The notes beneath the pieces were generated by a model. It ran no database searches. It saw only the letters and a program-made list of their open reading frames with translations, and had not been told where the DNA came from. A DNA stretch of 64,000 nucleotides from Methylobacterium sp. C25 (GTDB lineage: Bacteria > Pseudomonadota > Alphaproteobacteria > Rhizobiales > Beijerinckiaceae): NCBI RefSeq assembly GCF_021352225.1, contig NZ_JAAUVI010000012.1, forward strand, positions 62,001 through 126,000, written 5' to 3'. This document shows, piece after piece, positions 8,172-17,740 of this stretch. The stretch's first letter is position 1. Each line of letters begins with the position of its first letter. Position numbers and translations under genes: made by a program.

Positions 8172-10322
8172 ATGACGATGGTCAATGCGGTTCAGAAGAT
8201 CACCCTCGCCCCGGCCCGGCTGATCCCCTTCAACAAGCTCGTGCTGAGCCAGGCCAACGTCCGGCGGGTGAAGGCCGGCGCCTCGGTCGAGGAACTCGCC
8301 GAGTCGATCGCCCGGCGCGGCCTAATCCAGAGCCTGCACGTCCGGCCGGTGCTGGATGGTGAGGACCGGGAGACGGGGATGTACGAGATCCCGGCCGGCG
8401 GGCGCCGCTACCGGGCCCTGGAACTGCTGGTGAAGCAGAAGCGGCTGGTGAAGACGGCGCCCGTGCCCTGCATCGTGTCGGAGGCCGGCAGCGGCATCCT
8501 GATCGACGAGATCTCGCTGGCCGAGAACGTCGAGCGGAGGCCACTCCATCCGCTCGACCAGTTCCGCGCCTTCCAGGCCTTGCGCGGGAAGGGCATGACC
8601 GAGGAGGCGGTCGCGGCCGCCTTCTTCGTACCGGTCAACGTGGTCAAGCAGCGCCTGCGCCTCGCCGCGGTCGCGGCGGCGCTCCTCGACGTCTACGCCG
8701 TCGACGGCATGACGCTGGAGCAGCTGATGGCCTTCACCATCACCGAAGACCACGCCCGCCAGGAGCAGGTCTGGGAGGCGGTCCGCAACAGCTGGTCGAA
8801 GGAGCCCTACCAGATCCGGCGCCTGCTCACCGAGAGGACGGTGGCGCCGACCGACAAGCGGGCGCTGTTCGTCGGGATCGAGGCCTACGCGGAGGCGGGC
8901 GGGACCGTGCTGCGCGATCTGTTCCAGGAGGATCAGGGCGGCTGGCTGCAGGATGTCGCTCTCATCGACCGGCTCGTGGAGGAGAAGCTGAAGCGCGAGG
9001 CCGAGGCGATCGCGGCCGAGGGCTGGAAGTGGATCGAGGTGGCGCTGAGCTTCCCCTACGGGCATCAGTTCGGCCTGCGGGCCCTCGCAGGCGAGCCCGT
9101 CGCGCTGACTGAAGAGGAGCGCGCGGCTATCGATGCCCTCACCACCGAGCAGGAGCGCCTGATCGCCGAGCACGAGGCGGACGACGAGATGCCGGAGGCG
9201 GTCGACGACCGGCTCGGCGAGATCGAGGCGGCGCTGGAGGAACTCGGTGACCGCCCGCTGCGCTACGATCCGGCCGAGATCGCCCGCGCCGGTGCCTTCG
9301 TCTGCATCGGCCATGACGGCCGCCTCCGGGCCGAGCGCGGCTACGTGCGGCCCGAGGACGAGGCGCCGGTCGTGGGCGAGCCGGATGGAGAGGACGGGAC
9401 TGACGGCACCGGGGACGCCTCGGATCGTGACCCGTCCGTCACGGGGCCGGCGGTGCAGCGAGCGGTGATCACCATCGGCGGCTCACCGGTCGCGGCCGAG
9501 CCTGATGAAGAGGACGGCATCCGCCCCCTGCCCGAGCGGCTGATGGCGGAACTGACCGCGCACCGCACGCTGGCGCTGCGCGACGCTGTCGGCAACGATC
9601 CACAGGTCGCTCTGACGGTGTTGCTGCACAAGCTGGTGCTCGACACTTTCCGGCATCGCTCGGGGCAGGGTTGCCTGGAGGCCTCCGTCCGGGAGGTCTA
9701 CCTCGTCGCCCAGGCGGACAACCTGAAGGACAGCGCCTGCGCCCGGGCGGTGGCCGAGCGGCATGCGGGCTGGAAGGTCGAGTTGCCGCAGGACGACGAG
9801 GTGCTGTGGGACTGGCTCGCCGGTCTCGACGAGCCGAGCCGCTTGGCGCTGCTGGCGCACTGCGTCAGCTATGGCGTCAACGCGCTGCACGAGAAGCCGA
9901 ATCCCTACGGTGGCGCGGGCGTGTCCGAGCAGGGGCTACGGCAGCGCCTCACCCAGGCCGACCGGCTGGCGCGGGCGACCGGCCTCGACATGGCGGCAGC
10001 CGGCTGGCGGCCGACGGTGGGCAACTATCTCGGCCGGGTGACCAAGGCGCGCATTTTGGAAGCGGTGCGCGAGGGGGCGGGCGAACAGGCGGCCCAGCTC
10101 ATCGACCATCTCAAGAAGGGCGAGATGGCCAGGGAGGCGGAGCGGCTGCTCGCCGAGACCGGCTGGCTCCCCGAGCCATTGCGCCATGCTGCCGATGGTG
10201 CGCCGGCCCCAGCTGAGGAGCGCGACGCCGAGGCCGACGAACTGCCGCCCTTCCTCGCCGCCGATACCGAGGTGGACGAGGCCGGCCCGGTGGGCGACGC
10301 TCACGCCATCGCCGCGGAATAG
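8172..10322 (+). CDS. Large ParB/RepB/Spo0J-family protein
   Basis: 716 residues from ATG 8172 (ATG 8178 is an alternative; CGGAG lies upstream). Residues ~10-130 form the ParB N-terminal nuclease/CTPase-like domain, with S-Q-A-N-V-R-R, the G-G-R-R-Y-R-A-L box and E-I-S-L-A-E-N-V-E-R. A helix-turn-helix region follows (~130-190). The C-terminal ~500 residues are long, acidic and helical and are not part of classical ParB. This oversized form occurs in plasmid and ICE accessory blocks. A role in DNA binding or host takeover is more likely than segregation, because two other partition systems are present. It converges on the mucR-like gene, five bases away. Confidence 0.75.
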   Translation: MTMVNAVQKITLAPARLIPFNKLVLSQANVRRVKAGASVEELAESIARRGLIQSLHVRPVLDGEDRETGMYEIPAGGRRYRALELLVKQKRLVKTAPVPCIVSEAGSGILIDEISLAENVERRPLHPLDQFRAFQALRGKGMTEEAVAAAFFVPVNVVKQRLRLAAVAAALLDVYAVDGMTLEQLMAFTITEDHARQEQVWEAVRNSWSKEPYQIRRLLTERTVAPTDKRALFVGIEAYAEAGGTVLRDLFQEDQGGWLQDVALIDRLVEEKLKREAEAIAAEGWKWIEVALSFPYGHQFGLRALAGEPVALTEEERAAIDALTTEQERLIAEHEADDEMPEAVDDRLGEIEAALEELGDRPLRYDPAEIARAGAFVCIGHDGRLRAERGYVRPEDEAPVVGEPDGEDGTDGTGDASDRDPSVTGPAVQRAVITIGGSPVAAEPDEEDGIRPLPERLMAELTAHRTLALRDAVGNDPQVALTVLLHKLVLDTFRHRSGQGCLEASVREVYLVAQADNLKDSACARAVAERHAGWKVELPQDDEVLWDWLAGLDEPSRLALLAHCVSYGVNALHEKPNPYGGAGVSEQGLRQRLTQADRLARATGLDMAAAGWRPTVGNYLGRVTKARILEAVREGAGEQAAQLIDHLKKGEMAREAERLLAETGWLPEPLRHAADGAPAPAEERDAEADELPPFLAADTEVDEAGPVGDAHAIAAE

Positions 10323-10327
10323 GCGGC

Positions 10328-10801
10328 CTACGCCACCGGCTGCTTATCGCGACCGCGCCGCTTGGGTGCGGTCGCCTCAGCGGAGGCGGCCTCGGGCTCC
10401 GGCGCGTCGACGTGCTTCCGGCCGAGACCGAACGAGCGTGCCAGCGCGGAGCGCTGCTCCGAATAGACCTGCGCGGTCATCGGGTAATCGGCCGGCAGGC
10501 CCCACTTGGCGCGGTAGGCCTCCGGAGTCAGGCCGCGAAGCGTCAGGTGGCGCCGCGGCGTCTTGTACGGCTTGCCGTCCTCGAAGCTCACCAGCGCCTC
10601 GTGTGGGATCGAGCGGCGGATCTGAGCGGGCATCAGCTTCGATGCGGCGGGCTCCGCGGTCGGCACTGGCTCGCCGAGGCCGACAAGCGCGGCTCGAACC
10701 GCGGCGATTAGGCCGGGCAGTTCGACTGGCGGCAGGCTGTTGCGCGACACATAGGCCGCTACGATCCCGACCGTCAGGGCAAGCGTCTCATCCGTTCCCA
10801 T
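10328..10801 (-). CDS. MucR/Ros-family transcriptional regulator
   Basis: 157 residues. The signature appears at ~75-125: F-E-D-G-K-P-Y-K-T-P-R-R-H-L, L-T-P-E-A-Y-R-A-K-W-G-L-P-x-D-Y-P-M and a G-L-G-R tail motif. MucR/Ros proteins bind AT-rich DNA through a small zinc finger and silence or activate exopolysaccharide, virulence and plasmid genes in Alphaproteobacteria. The first zinc-ligand Cys of Ros (C-L-x-D-G-K) is Ser-Phe here, as in many MucR proteins that use other ligands or none. The Lys/Arg-rich C-terminus is typical. Its targets on this plasmid are not apparent. Confidence 0.85.
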   Translation of the reverse strand: MGTDETLALTVGIVAAYVSRNSLPPVELPGLIAAVRAALVGLGEPVPTAEPAASKLMPAQIRRSIPHEALVSFEDGKPYKTPRRHLTLRGLTPEAYRAKWGLPADYPMTAQVYSEQRSALARSFGLGRKHVDAPEPEAASAEATAPKRRGRDKQPVA

Positions 10802-11176
10802 CTCGACCCGATTGCTCCGGCACTTCGGCTACGTCACGAGAGGACGCGCGGCGGCCGGCCAGGTCGATGCCACGGGCGGCCAATGCTTGAGGAAACCTCG
10901 GTCGTGTGGTCTCGCCAAGACAAGGCGTGTGCTGGAACGGCAAGGTTTCGACGACAGGTCCAACCTCACCTCGGCCGAGCACGTGACCACCCCGCTCTCA
11001 TCGGCGCTGACCCTTGGTCACGCCCGCGGCCTTCCACGATCAACCCTCGGGGGGTCCGCTCCGCATGCGCGGGCGGCCGCTCCCGGCTTCGCCTCCCGCG
11101 GTGATCGCGGCCGCGTCCGGACACATCGGGCGCCCGTCGAGCGGGGATGGCCCCGCCGCAGGACGGGAGCCGGACT
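10802..11176. other. Intergenic region, no gene recognised
   Basis: About 375 bases between the divergent mucR-like gene and a small plus-strand gene. It should hold both promoters. I see no repeat or RNA that I can support. Confidence 0.35.
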
Positions 11177-11344
11177 ATGGCGCACGATCTCACCCTCGCC
11201 CGCAGCCACGCCTACCACCTCGCCCGCACCCTGATGGTGTGCATCCTCCTGTTCCAGTCCGACAGCGGCTACGGCGTCATGCCCTCCGACGAATTCGACG
11301 GCGATCCCGCCAGCGTCATCCTGGAATTCGATCCCTTCGCCTGA
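11177..11344 (+). CDS. Small hypothetical protein (55 aa)
   Basis: Starts at ATG 11177 after GGGAGC. The protein begins M-A-H-D-L-T-L-A-R-S-H-A-Y-H and ends in an acidic tail D-E-F-D-G-D-P-A-S-V. A short hydrophobic stretch (T-L-M-V-C-I-L-L-F) lies in the middle. I recall similar short proteins on Methylobacterium plasmids but know no function. Confidence 0.5.
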   Translation: MAHDLTLARSHAYHLARTLMVCILLFQSDSGYGVMPSDEFDGDPASVILEFDPFA

Positions 11345-11418
11345 CCACTGAGGTGACAGGGGCCGCCGGCGACGGCCCCTTCCCCCTTTGCGAACCCGCC
11401 AGACGCGGAAGACCTGGC

Positions 11419-11673
11419 TCAGTTCGTCCCGGGCTCCGGCGGAATGCCGGCGAGATCCTCGACCGCGGCCTTCAGCCGATAACGCCGCTCGGCGCTGTCC
11501 TGGAACCACATCTCGATCGCGACCAGGTCGAGGGTGTCGATATAGGCGGAGGTCGGTACCGCGCAGCCGGAGGCGCGGATCGCGCGGATGTTGTGCTGGT
11601 AGCGCCGGACCCGCTCGGCCATCGGCAGGTCCGGGCCGTGCTGCAACAGCTTGTCCTTGGGCCAATTCGGCAT
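11419..11673 (-). CDS. Hypothetical protein (84 aa) downstream of antitoxin remnant
   Basis: The start at ATG 11673 is chosen for its GGGAGAGG ribosome-binding site. It lies 11 bases after the end of the MqsA-like reading frame on the same strand, so the two are probably co-transcribed. The protein is mostly helical (R-V-R-R-Y-Q-H-N-I-R-A-I, W-F-Q-D-S-A-E-R-R-Y-R-L-K-A-A-V-E). No family was recognised. It does not resemble MqsR or other toxins I know. Confidence 0.55.
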   Translation of the reverse strand: MPNWPKDKLLQHGPDLPMAERVRRYQHNIRAIRASGCAVPTSAYIDTLDLVAIEMWFQDSAERRYRLKAAVEDLAGIPPEPGTN

Positions 11674-11684
11674 CGGACCTCTCC

Positions 11685-12103
11685 CTACCGGAGTTCGTCG
11701 GCGAGTTCGGAGTGCCGGTCGAAAACCTGGATGAGTTGGACCGTCGGGCCGCCCGGCTGCACCAGCCCCCACTCGTACTTATCGAAGGCGGTCGCGCCGA
11801 CCTGCAGCAACGCACCCTCTTGCCGCTGGCACAGCTTCAGCTTCGTCCGAACCCGGCGGATTGTCGCCGGCGTTGGTACGCCGTCGACCTTTCCTTGAGG
11901 ATACGCAGGGCGGTCTCGACCACGCTCATGTCGTTGCGGAAATGCACCCCCTCCCCTCTCCCGTCCGGGTAGTAGCCCGGCAGTGCGGCCAAGAGAGTCT
12001 CGTCCTTGTAGGCGACCATGAACCGACGGAAGCCACGCGTCAGCACCAATCCGGTCTCCGGCGACGGCATGGTGTCGGGCAGCGCGTCCGGCGGCATCCT
12101 CAT
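11685..12103 (-). pseudogene. MqsA-like antitoxin, frameshifted and lacking zinc ligands
   Basis: Starts at ATG 12103 behind AAGGAG. The first part reads S-P-E-T-G-L-V-L-T-R-G..., L-P-G-Y-Y, G-R-G-E-G-V-H, the pattern of the MqsA zinc domain but with every Cys replaced. One G appears to be missing near 11888 (after I-L-K-E). In the next frame the helix-turn-helix follows: T-I-R-R-V-R-T-K-L, G-A-L-L-Q-V-G-A-T-A-F-D-K-Y-E, then D-R-H-S-E-L. MqsA-type antitoxins bind their operator through this domain. With the shift, the product would lose DNA binding. No MqsR-type toxin is visible next to it. Confidence 0.65.
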
Positions 12104-12802
12104 CGCTCCTTGAACGACATGACCCGGTTCTCCGTGACCACGTCGGCCTGGCCCGCCATTCATACGATCAGCCCGGCGGCGAGGACACGATGGACCACCC
12201 GTCGGACTCGGCGGTGGGCGATGGTGACCATCGACATCACGATCGTCGTCCACCTGAGGCCCGCGGATCGTGGCGGCAATGCCGTACCGGTCGACGCCGA
12301 GAGGGCTATCGCATCGCACAGGACCGATGATCGCAGACCGACCGTCTCCATTTTTGCCTCGGCTCGTTCTGGGCCCATTGAGGTGGTAGAGCAACGTTTC
12401 AGCCGCCGGCCTCGCGGCGGGGACGACGGCGGTGGACCGCATCCGGCAGGACCTTGAGCGACTGCAGCTTCCGTCATGCGTGGCGTAGAGCCGACCATCG
12501 CCAAGGTTCGTCCGTGGTAGCCCTGCCGAACTGCCCGCGAATCGCGCGGCCTCTCACATGGCCTGATCTGGCCGGGGACGGCTGACGCCTCGACCGGCTA
12601 GCCGCAACCGCGGCCGTTCGGGTTTCTTCCCCTGCTGCGCTGACGCTCCGCATTCCTCGCGAGGCAACAAACCCGCCCGTCCGCCGTCCTGCGCTGACGC
12701 TGCGGCCTGCAAGCAGGTGCGGCGCCGGCCGCCTCCGGCCTCACCGATCGCCATCGAGGCCGCGGCGGTCGCGGGCTCGGGAACAGGACACGGAGACATC
12801 CC
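12104..12802. other. Non-coding stretch with conserved leader (12600-12802)
   Basis: No gene can be supported in 12104-12560. From about 12670 to 12773 the sequence matches the region upstream of the SLOG gene: the CGTCCT-GCGCTG-CGCTGCGG element, and a 17-base identical block GGCCGCGGCGGTCGCGG at 12757-12773 (copy at 19117-19133). It is the 5' leader of the DUF736 gene. Confidence 0.5.
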
Positions 12803-13123
12803 ATGGCGACCATCGGCACCTTCACCAAGATCGAGGACGGCTTCATCGGCGACATCGTCACCCTCTCGGTCCAGGCCCGCAATGTCCGCATCCTGCAGGA
12901 CGGACGCGTGACGGCCGAGAACGCACCGAGCCACCGCGTCTACGTCGGACGTGCCGAGATCGGGGCGGCCTGGACCAAGCGCTCCGGTGAGGGCCGCGAC
13001 TACCTCAGCCTCAAGCTGGACGATCCGAGCTTCACCGCGCCGATCTACGCCAACCTCTTCGACGACGAGGAGGGCGAGGGCTACTCGCTGATCTGGTCCC
13101 GGCCCAGCGGCCGGCGGGACTGA
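12803..13123 (+). CDS. DUF736 family protein
   Basis: 106 residues, start ATG 12803 after a GGAG site. The family pattern is clear: M-A-T-I-G-T-F at the N-terminus, a G-x-I-x-T-L-S strand, S-x-x-H-R-V-Y in the middle and Y-L-S-L-K-L-D-D-P-S-F then P-I-Y-A-N-L-F at the end. DUF736 proteins are small beta-rich cytoplasmic proteins nearly always found on plasmids and integrative elements of Alphaproteobacteria. Their role is unknown. Here it lies just upstream of the helicase-methylase gene, its usual context as I recall it. Confidence 0.88.
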   Translation: MATIGTFTKIEDGFIGDIVTLSVQARNVRILQDGRVTAENAPSHRVYVGRAEIGAAWTKRSGEGRDYLSLKLDDPSFTAPIYANLFDDEEGEGYSLIWSRPSGRRD

Positions 13124-13375
13124 GTTCCTCGGCGATACCCCGCCCGGTCGTACCGGGCGGGGCCAGATCGCTCCGGTCCGCCTCCCCCTGCGGCGGCGGC
13201 CCCTTGGGCCAATGGTGTCCGGGCGTTCCGCCATCGCACGAAGTGGTGGCTCGTCTCTCGCCGGCCGTGTCGCGGCGAGGAGAGGCAGAGGAGGCCGTGA
13301 CGGGATCGAGCCTGAGCGGTCGGAAGAGAGAGCGCCGCCTGGGCCCGGTCCGTCCCGCTCTCCCGAGATCCGTCC

Positions 13376-16300
13376 ATGACCGCCCTCCCCGCCCCCGTCA
13401 CCGCGAGTCTTGCCGCGACCGTCCTGCCGCGTGTCCCTGCCGATCCGGCCGCCGCGATCCTCGCCGCCGCCCGGTTGCTGCTGCCCCGCCTGGAGCGTGG
13501 CGAGCGCGTCGACACAGCGATCCTGCGCAACGCGATGGAGGCCGCCTTCGGTGCCTCCGACGCGACCGGCGCCTGGAACTGGAAGGACGCCTACGAGGCC
13601 GGCGAGGCTGCCGCCGTTCTGCTCCTGCGCAAGTATGGCAGGGCCCTGTTTCGAACGGCCCCCTCCCCCGCTGCGCGCCTGTCCCTGCTCGCGAAGATCG
13701 CCGGCCTGCTGCCCGCGCACACGCGCCGATCCGAGGAGGCGCAGCGCCTGCAGCAGTTCTCGACCCCCCTCCCCCTTGGACTGGCGGTGCTGACCGCGGC
13801 GGCGATCACCCCGGCCGACCACGTGCTCGAACCCTCGGCCGGCACCGGATCGATCGCCGTCCTGGCCGAGATCGCGGGTAGCGCCCTCACCCTCAACGAA
13901 CTGGCCGCGACCCGGGCAGGCCTGCTCTCCGCCCTGTTCCCGGCCGCCCCTGTGACGCGCTTCGACGCTGCGCAGATCCACGACCACCTCGATCCCGGGA
14001 TCGTTCCGAGCGTGGTGCTGATGAACCCGCCGTTCTCGGTGCTGGCCAACGTGTCGGGCCGCACGGCCGATGCCACGCTCCGTCACATCGGCTCGGCTCT
14101 GGCGCGTCTGGCGCCCGGCGGCCGGCTGGTGGCCGTCACCGGAGCTGGCTTCTCGCCCGAGGCACCCGCCTGGCGCGAGGCCTTCATCCGATTGCAGGAG
14201 CACGGCAGCGTCGTCTTCACCGCCGCGGTCGATGGTGCGGTCTACGCGCGCCACGGCACCACCGTCGAGACGCGGCTGACCGTGATCGACAAGCGTCCGG
14301 CCAACGATCCGTCCGTCTTCTCGGCCTCGCGCGGCACCGCGCCGGACATCGCCACCCTGCTCGCCTGGATCGCCCAGGGCCTGCCGCCCCGGCTGCCCGT
14401 GACGCTGCCGCCCAGCCCACCGGCTTCACCTTCCGGTGGCGGCAGGGCTCCTGCGTCCTACAGCCCCAGCCGCGCCGTCGTCCGGAGCATGGCACCGGCA
14501 AGCGGCCGAGCCGAGCCCGAAGGCGTTGAACTGGCCTACGAGACGATGGAGTGGACACCGGATGAGGGTGCGCGGCTGAGCGAGGCGCTGTACGAGCCCT
14601 ACGTGCTCCAGGCGATCCGCATCCCGGAAGCCAAGCCACATCCGACCAAGCTCGTGCAGTCGGCCGCGATGGCCTCCGTTGCCCCGCCCAAGCCCGCGCA
14701 CCGGCCGATGCTGCCGGCGCGCGTGATCACCGACGGCCTGCTCTCCGACGCCCAGCTCGAGACGGTGATCTATGCCGGCGAGGCCCACGCCGCCCACCTC
14801 GCCGGTGCCTGGACCGTCGACGACACCTTCGACGCCGTCGCCGCGGCGCCCGATGACGCCGAGAGCGCCATGCGCTTCCGCCGCGGCTTCATGCTCGGCG
14901 ACGGCACCGGCTCGGGCAAGGGCCGCCAGGTCGCCGGCATCCTGCTCGACAACTGGCTCTCCGGCCGGCGCAGGGCGGTCTGGGTGTCGAAATCCGACAC
15001 CCTGATCGAGGACGCCCAGCGCGACTGGTCGGCACTGGGCATGGAGCGCCTGCTCGTCACGCCACTGTCGCGCTTTGCGCAAGGGATGCCGATCACCCTG
15101 CCCGAGGGCATCCTGTTCACCACCTACGCCACCCTGCGCTCGGACGAGCGCGGCACGAAGGCCTCGCGGGTCCGCCAGATCGTGGAGTGGTGTGGGGCCG
15201 GCTTCGACGGGGTGATCGTCTTCGACGAGAGCCACGCCATGCAGAACGCCGCGGGCGAGAAGGGCGAGCGCGGCGATGTGGCCGCCTCCCAGCAGGGGCG
15301 TGCGGGATTGCGCCTGCAGCACGCCCTCCCCGACGCCCGCGTCGTCTATGTCTCGGCCACCGGAGCCACCACGGTCCACAACCTCGCCTACGCCCAGCGC
15401 CTCGGCTTGTGGGGCGGGGCCGACTTCCCCTTCGCCACCCGGGCGGAATTCGTCGAGGCGATCGAGGCCGGCGGCGTCGCCGCGATGGAGGTGCTGGCGC
15501 GGGATCTCAGGGCCCTCGGTCTCTACACCGCCCGCTCGCTGTCCTACGACGGCGTGGTCTACGACCTCGTCGAGCACGCGCTGACGCCGGAACAGATCGC
15601 GATCTACGACGCCTATGCCGGCGCCTTCGCGGTCATCCATAACCATCTCGACGCGGCGATGCGGGCGGCCAACGTCACCGGCGCGTCCGGCACGCTGAAC
15701 CGGCAGGCTAGGTCCGCGGCGCGCTCGGCCTTCGAGGCGACCAAGCAGCGCTTCTTCGGTCATCTCCTCACCAGCATGAAGACGCCGACGCTGATCCGGT
15801 CGGTCGAGGCGGATCTCGCGGCGGGCCACGCCGCGGTGATCCAGATCGTCTCGACCGGCGAGGCCCTGACCGAGCGTCGCCTCGCCGAGATCCCATCCGT
15901 GGAGTGGGGCGATCTCCGTATCGACGTGACGCCGCGGGAATACGTGCTCTCCTATCTCCAGCACGCCTTCCCGGTGCAGCTCTACGAGCCGTTCAGCGAC
16001 GCCGACGGCAACCTCTCCTCCCGGCCGGTCAGCCGCGACGGCCAGCCGGTGCTCTGCCGCGAGGCGGTGGCAAGACGCGACGCTCTGATCGAGCGACTCG
16101 CCGCGCTCGACCCCGTGCCGGGGGCGCTCGACGCGATCGTGCAGCACTTCGGCACGCAGGCCGTCGCCGAGGTGACGGGCCGATCGCGGCGGATCGTGCG
16201 GAAGCGGGGGACGGACGGTGTCGAGCGGTTCGCGGTCGAGACCCGGGCCGGTGGCGCCAATCTCGCCGAGACCGCGGCCTTCATGGACGACATGAAGCGC

Positions 16301-17740
16301 ATCCTGGTGTTCTCGGACGCGGGAGGCACAGGGCGCTCGTACCATGCCGAGCTGTCGGCGAAGAACCGGCGCCTGCGCGTGCATTACCTGCTCGAGCCCG
16401 GCTGGAAGGCCGATGCGGCGATCCAGGGCCTCGGGCGCACCAACCGCACGAACCAGGCCCAGCCGCCGCTGTTCAGGCCGGTCGCCACCGACGTGAAGGC
16501 CGAGAAGCGCTTCCTCTCGACCATTGCGCGGCGCCTCGACACGCTCGGCGCGATCACCCGGGGTTCCCGGCAGACCGGCGGCCAGGGCCTGTTCCGGCCG
16601 GAGGACAATCTGGAGAGCGTCTATGCCCGCGACGCGCTGCGCCAGCTCTACGGGCTTCTCGTGCTCGGCCGGATCGAGGGCTGCCCGCTTGGCACCTTCG
16701 AGGCCGCGACCGGTCTGTCGCTCACGGGCGAGACCGGCGGGCTGCTCGACGAGCTGCCTCCGATCACCACCTTCCTCAACCGGCTGCTGGCGCTGACCAT
16801 CGCGCTGCAGGGCGTGCTGTTCACCGCCTTCGAGAGGCTGCTCGCGGCCCGGATCGAGGGCGCCATCGCCGGCGGCAGCTACGACGTCGGGCTGGAGACG
16901 TTGCAGGGCGAGAGCTTCGCCGTCACCGACGCCCGTGTGATCCACGTCCATCCCGGCACCGGCGCCGAGACGCGTCTGCTCACGATCATTCGACGCGAGC
17001 GCAACAGGCCGTTGACGCTGGCCGAGGCGCTCGACCTGTCGCGCGAGCGCGGTGGCCGGCTGCTCCTGAATCAGCGCTCCGGTCGCGCCGCGGTGCAGGT
17101 GCCGACGCTCGGCATCATGCTCGACGACGGTTCGATCGAGCGCCGCGTGCGCCTGATCCGGCCGATGGAGTCGCAAGGTTTGCCCGAGGCGCTGATGGCG
17201 GAGACGCACTGGGTCGAGGCCGAGCGCGACGCCTTCGCCGCGGCCTGGGAGGCGGAACTCGCCGAGGTGCCGGCCTACACGGACTCGACGATCCATGTCG
17301 TCACCGGGCTGCTGCTGCCGATCTGGAAGCGTCTGCCCTCCGAATCGACCCGGGTCTACCGGCTCCAGACGGATGCCGGCGAGCGCATCGTCGGGCGCCG
17401 GGTCTCGCCCGCCTGGGCCGCCGCCACGCTGGCGAGCGAGGCTGGGATCACCCTGTCGGCCGAGGACGCGCATGCCGCGCTGGTCGGGGGCCGCGCCGTG
17501 CTCGACCTCGCGGACGGGCTCCAGCTCCGTCGGGTGCGGGTGATGAATGCCCATCGCATCGAGCTCGTCGGCTTCGCCGAGCCGATGCGTGATCGCTTGC
17601 GCGCGCACGGCCTCTTTGGCGAGATCATCGCCTGGAAGCTCCGCTTCTTCGTGCCGGCCGCCGCGAGCGGCGTGGCGGTGCTGAGCCGGCTCATCGATGC
17701 TCACGCGATCGTCCGCGTCGTCGATCGGGAGGCGGCGTGA
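13376..17740 (+). CDS. Strawberry-notch-type helicase fused to N-terminal DNA methylase-like domain
   Basis: 1454 residues. An N6-adenine methylase-like domain spans ~130-330, with L-E-P-S-A-G-T-G-S-I (SAM-binding loop, ~150) and the catalytic-type N-P-P-F at 217-220. A strawberry-notch superfamily-2 helicase/NTPase follows: Walker A G-D-G-T-G-S-G-K-G-R near 508, Walker B D-E-S-H near 618, S-A-T-G-A near 660, and a C-terminal helicase part with G-L-G-R-T-N-R near 1018. The protein should be cytoplasmic and act on DNA. No target-recognition domain is obvious. In plasmids it may modify or remodel incoming DNA, which is inference. It overlaps the Toprim gene by one base (TGATG). Confidence 0.87.
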   Translation: MTALPAPVTASLAATVLPRVPADPAAAILAAARLLLPRLERGERVDTAILRNAMEAAFGASDATGAWNWKDAYEAGEAAAVLLLRKYGRALFRTAPSPAARLSLLAKIAGLLPAHTRRSEEAQRLQQFSTPLPLGLAVLTAAAITPADHVLEPSAGTGSIAVLAEIAGSALTLNELAATRAGLLSALFPAAPVTRFDAAQIHDHLDPGIVPSVVLMNPPFSVLANVSGRTADATLRHIGSALARLAPGGRLVAVTGAGFSPEAPAWREAFIRLQEHGSVVFTAAVDGAVYARHGTTVETRLTVIDKRPANDPSVFSASRGTAPDIATLLAWIAQGLPPRLPVTLPPSPPASPSGGGRAPASYSPSRAVVRSMAPASGRAEPEGVELAYETMEWTPDEGARLSEALYEPYVLQAIRIPEAKPHPTKLVQSAAMASVAPPKPAHRPMLPARVITDGLLSDAQLETVIYAGEAHAAHLAGAWTVDDTFDAVAAAPDDAESAMRFRRGFMLGDGTGSGKGRQVAGILLDNWLSGRRRAVWVSKSDTLIEDAQRDWSALGMERLLVTPLSRFAQGMPITLPEGILFTTYATLRSDERGTKASRVRQIVEWCGAGFDGVIVFDESHAMQNAAGEKGERGDVAASQQGRAGLRLQHALPDARVVYVSATGATTVHNLAYAQRLGLWGGADFPFATRAEFVEAIEAGGVAAMEVLARDLRALGLYTARSLSYDGVVYDLVEHALTPEQIAIYDAYAGAFAVIHNHLDAAMRAANVTGASGTLNRQARSAARSAFEATKQRFFGHLLTSMKTPTLIRSVEADLAAGHAAVIQIVSTGEALTERRLAEIPSVEWGDLRIDVTPREYVLSYLQHAFPVQLYEPFSDADGNLSSRPVSRDGQPVLCREAVARRDALIERLAALDPVPGALDAIVQHFGTQAVAEVTGRSRRIVRKRGTDGVERFAVETRAGGANLAETAAFMDDMKRILVFSDAGGTGRSYHAELSAKNRRLRVHYLLEPGWKADAAIQGLGRTNRTNQAQPPLFRPVATDVKAEKRFLSTIARRLDTLGAITRGSRQTGGQGLFRPEDNLESVYARDALRQLYGLLVLGRIEGCPLGTFEAATGLSLTGETGGLLDELPPITTFLNRLLALTIALQGVLFTAFERLLAARIEGAIAGGSYDVGLETLQGESFAVTDARVIHVHPGTGAETRLLTIIRRERNRPLTLAEALDLSRERGGRLLLNQRSGRAAVQVPTLGIMLDDGSIERRVRLIRPMESQGLPEALMAETHWVEAERDAFAAAWEAELAEVPAYTDSTIHVVTGLLLPIWKRLPSESTRVYRLQTDAGERIVGRRVSPAWAAATLASEAGITLSAEDAHAALVGGRAVLDLADGLQLRRVRVMNAHRIELVGFAEPMRDRLRAHGLFGEIIAWKLRFFVPAAASGVAVLSRLIDAHAIVRVVDREAA

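Noticed and set aside
12160-12504. Possible toxin gene paired with the MqsA-like antitoxin
   Set aside because: No frame here resembles MqsR, RelE or another toxin, and composition is that of non-coding DNA.
14426-17704. 1092-codon open frame on the minus strand opposite the helicase-methylase
   Set aside because: The plus-strand frame has continuous family motifs; the antisense frame is a by-product of high GC third positions and has Arg/Gly/His-rich, motif-free content.
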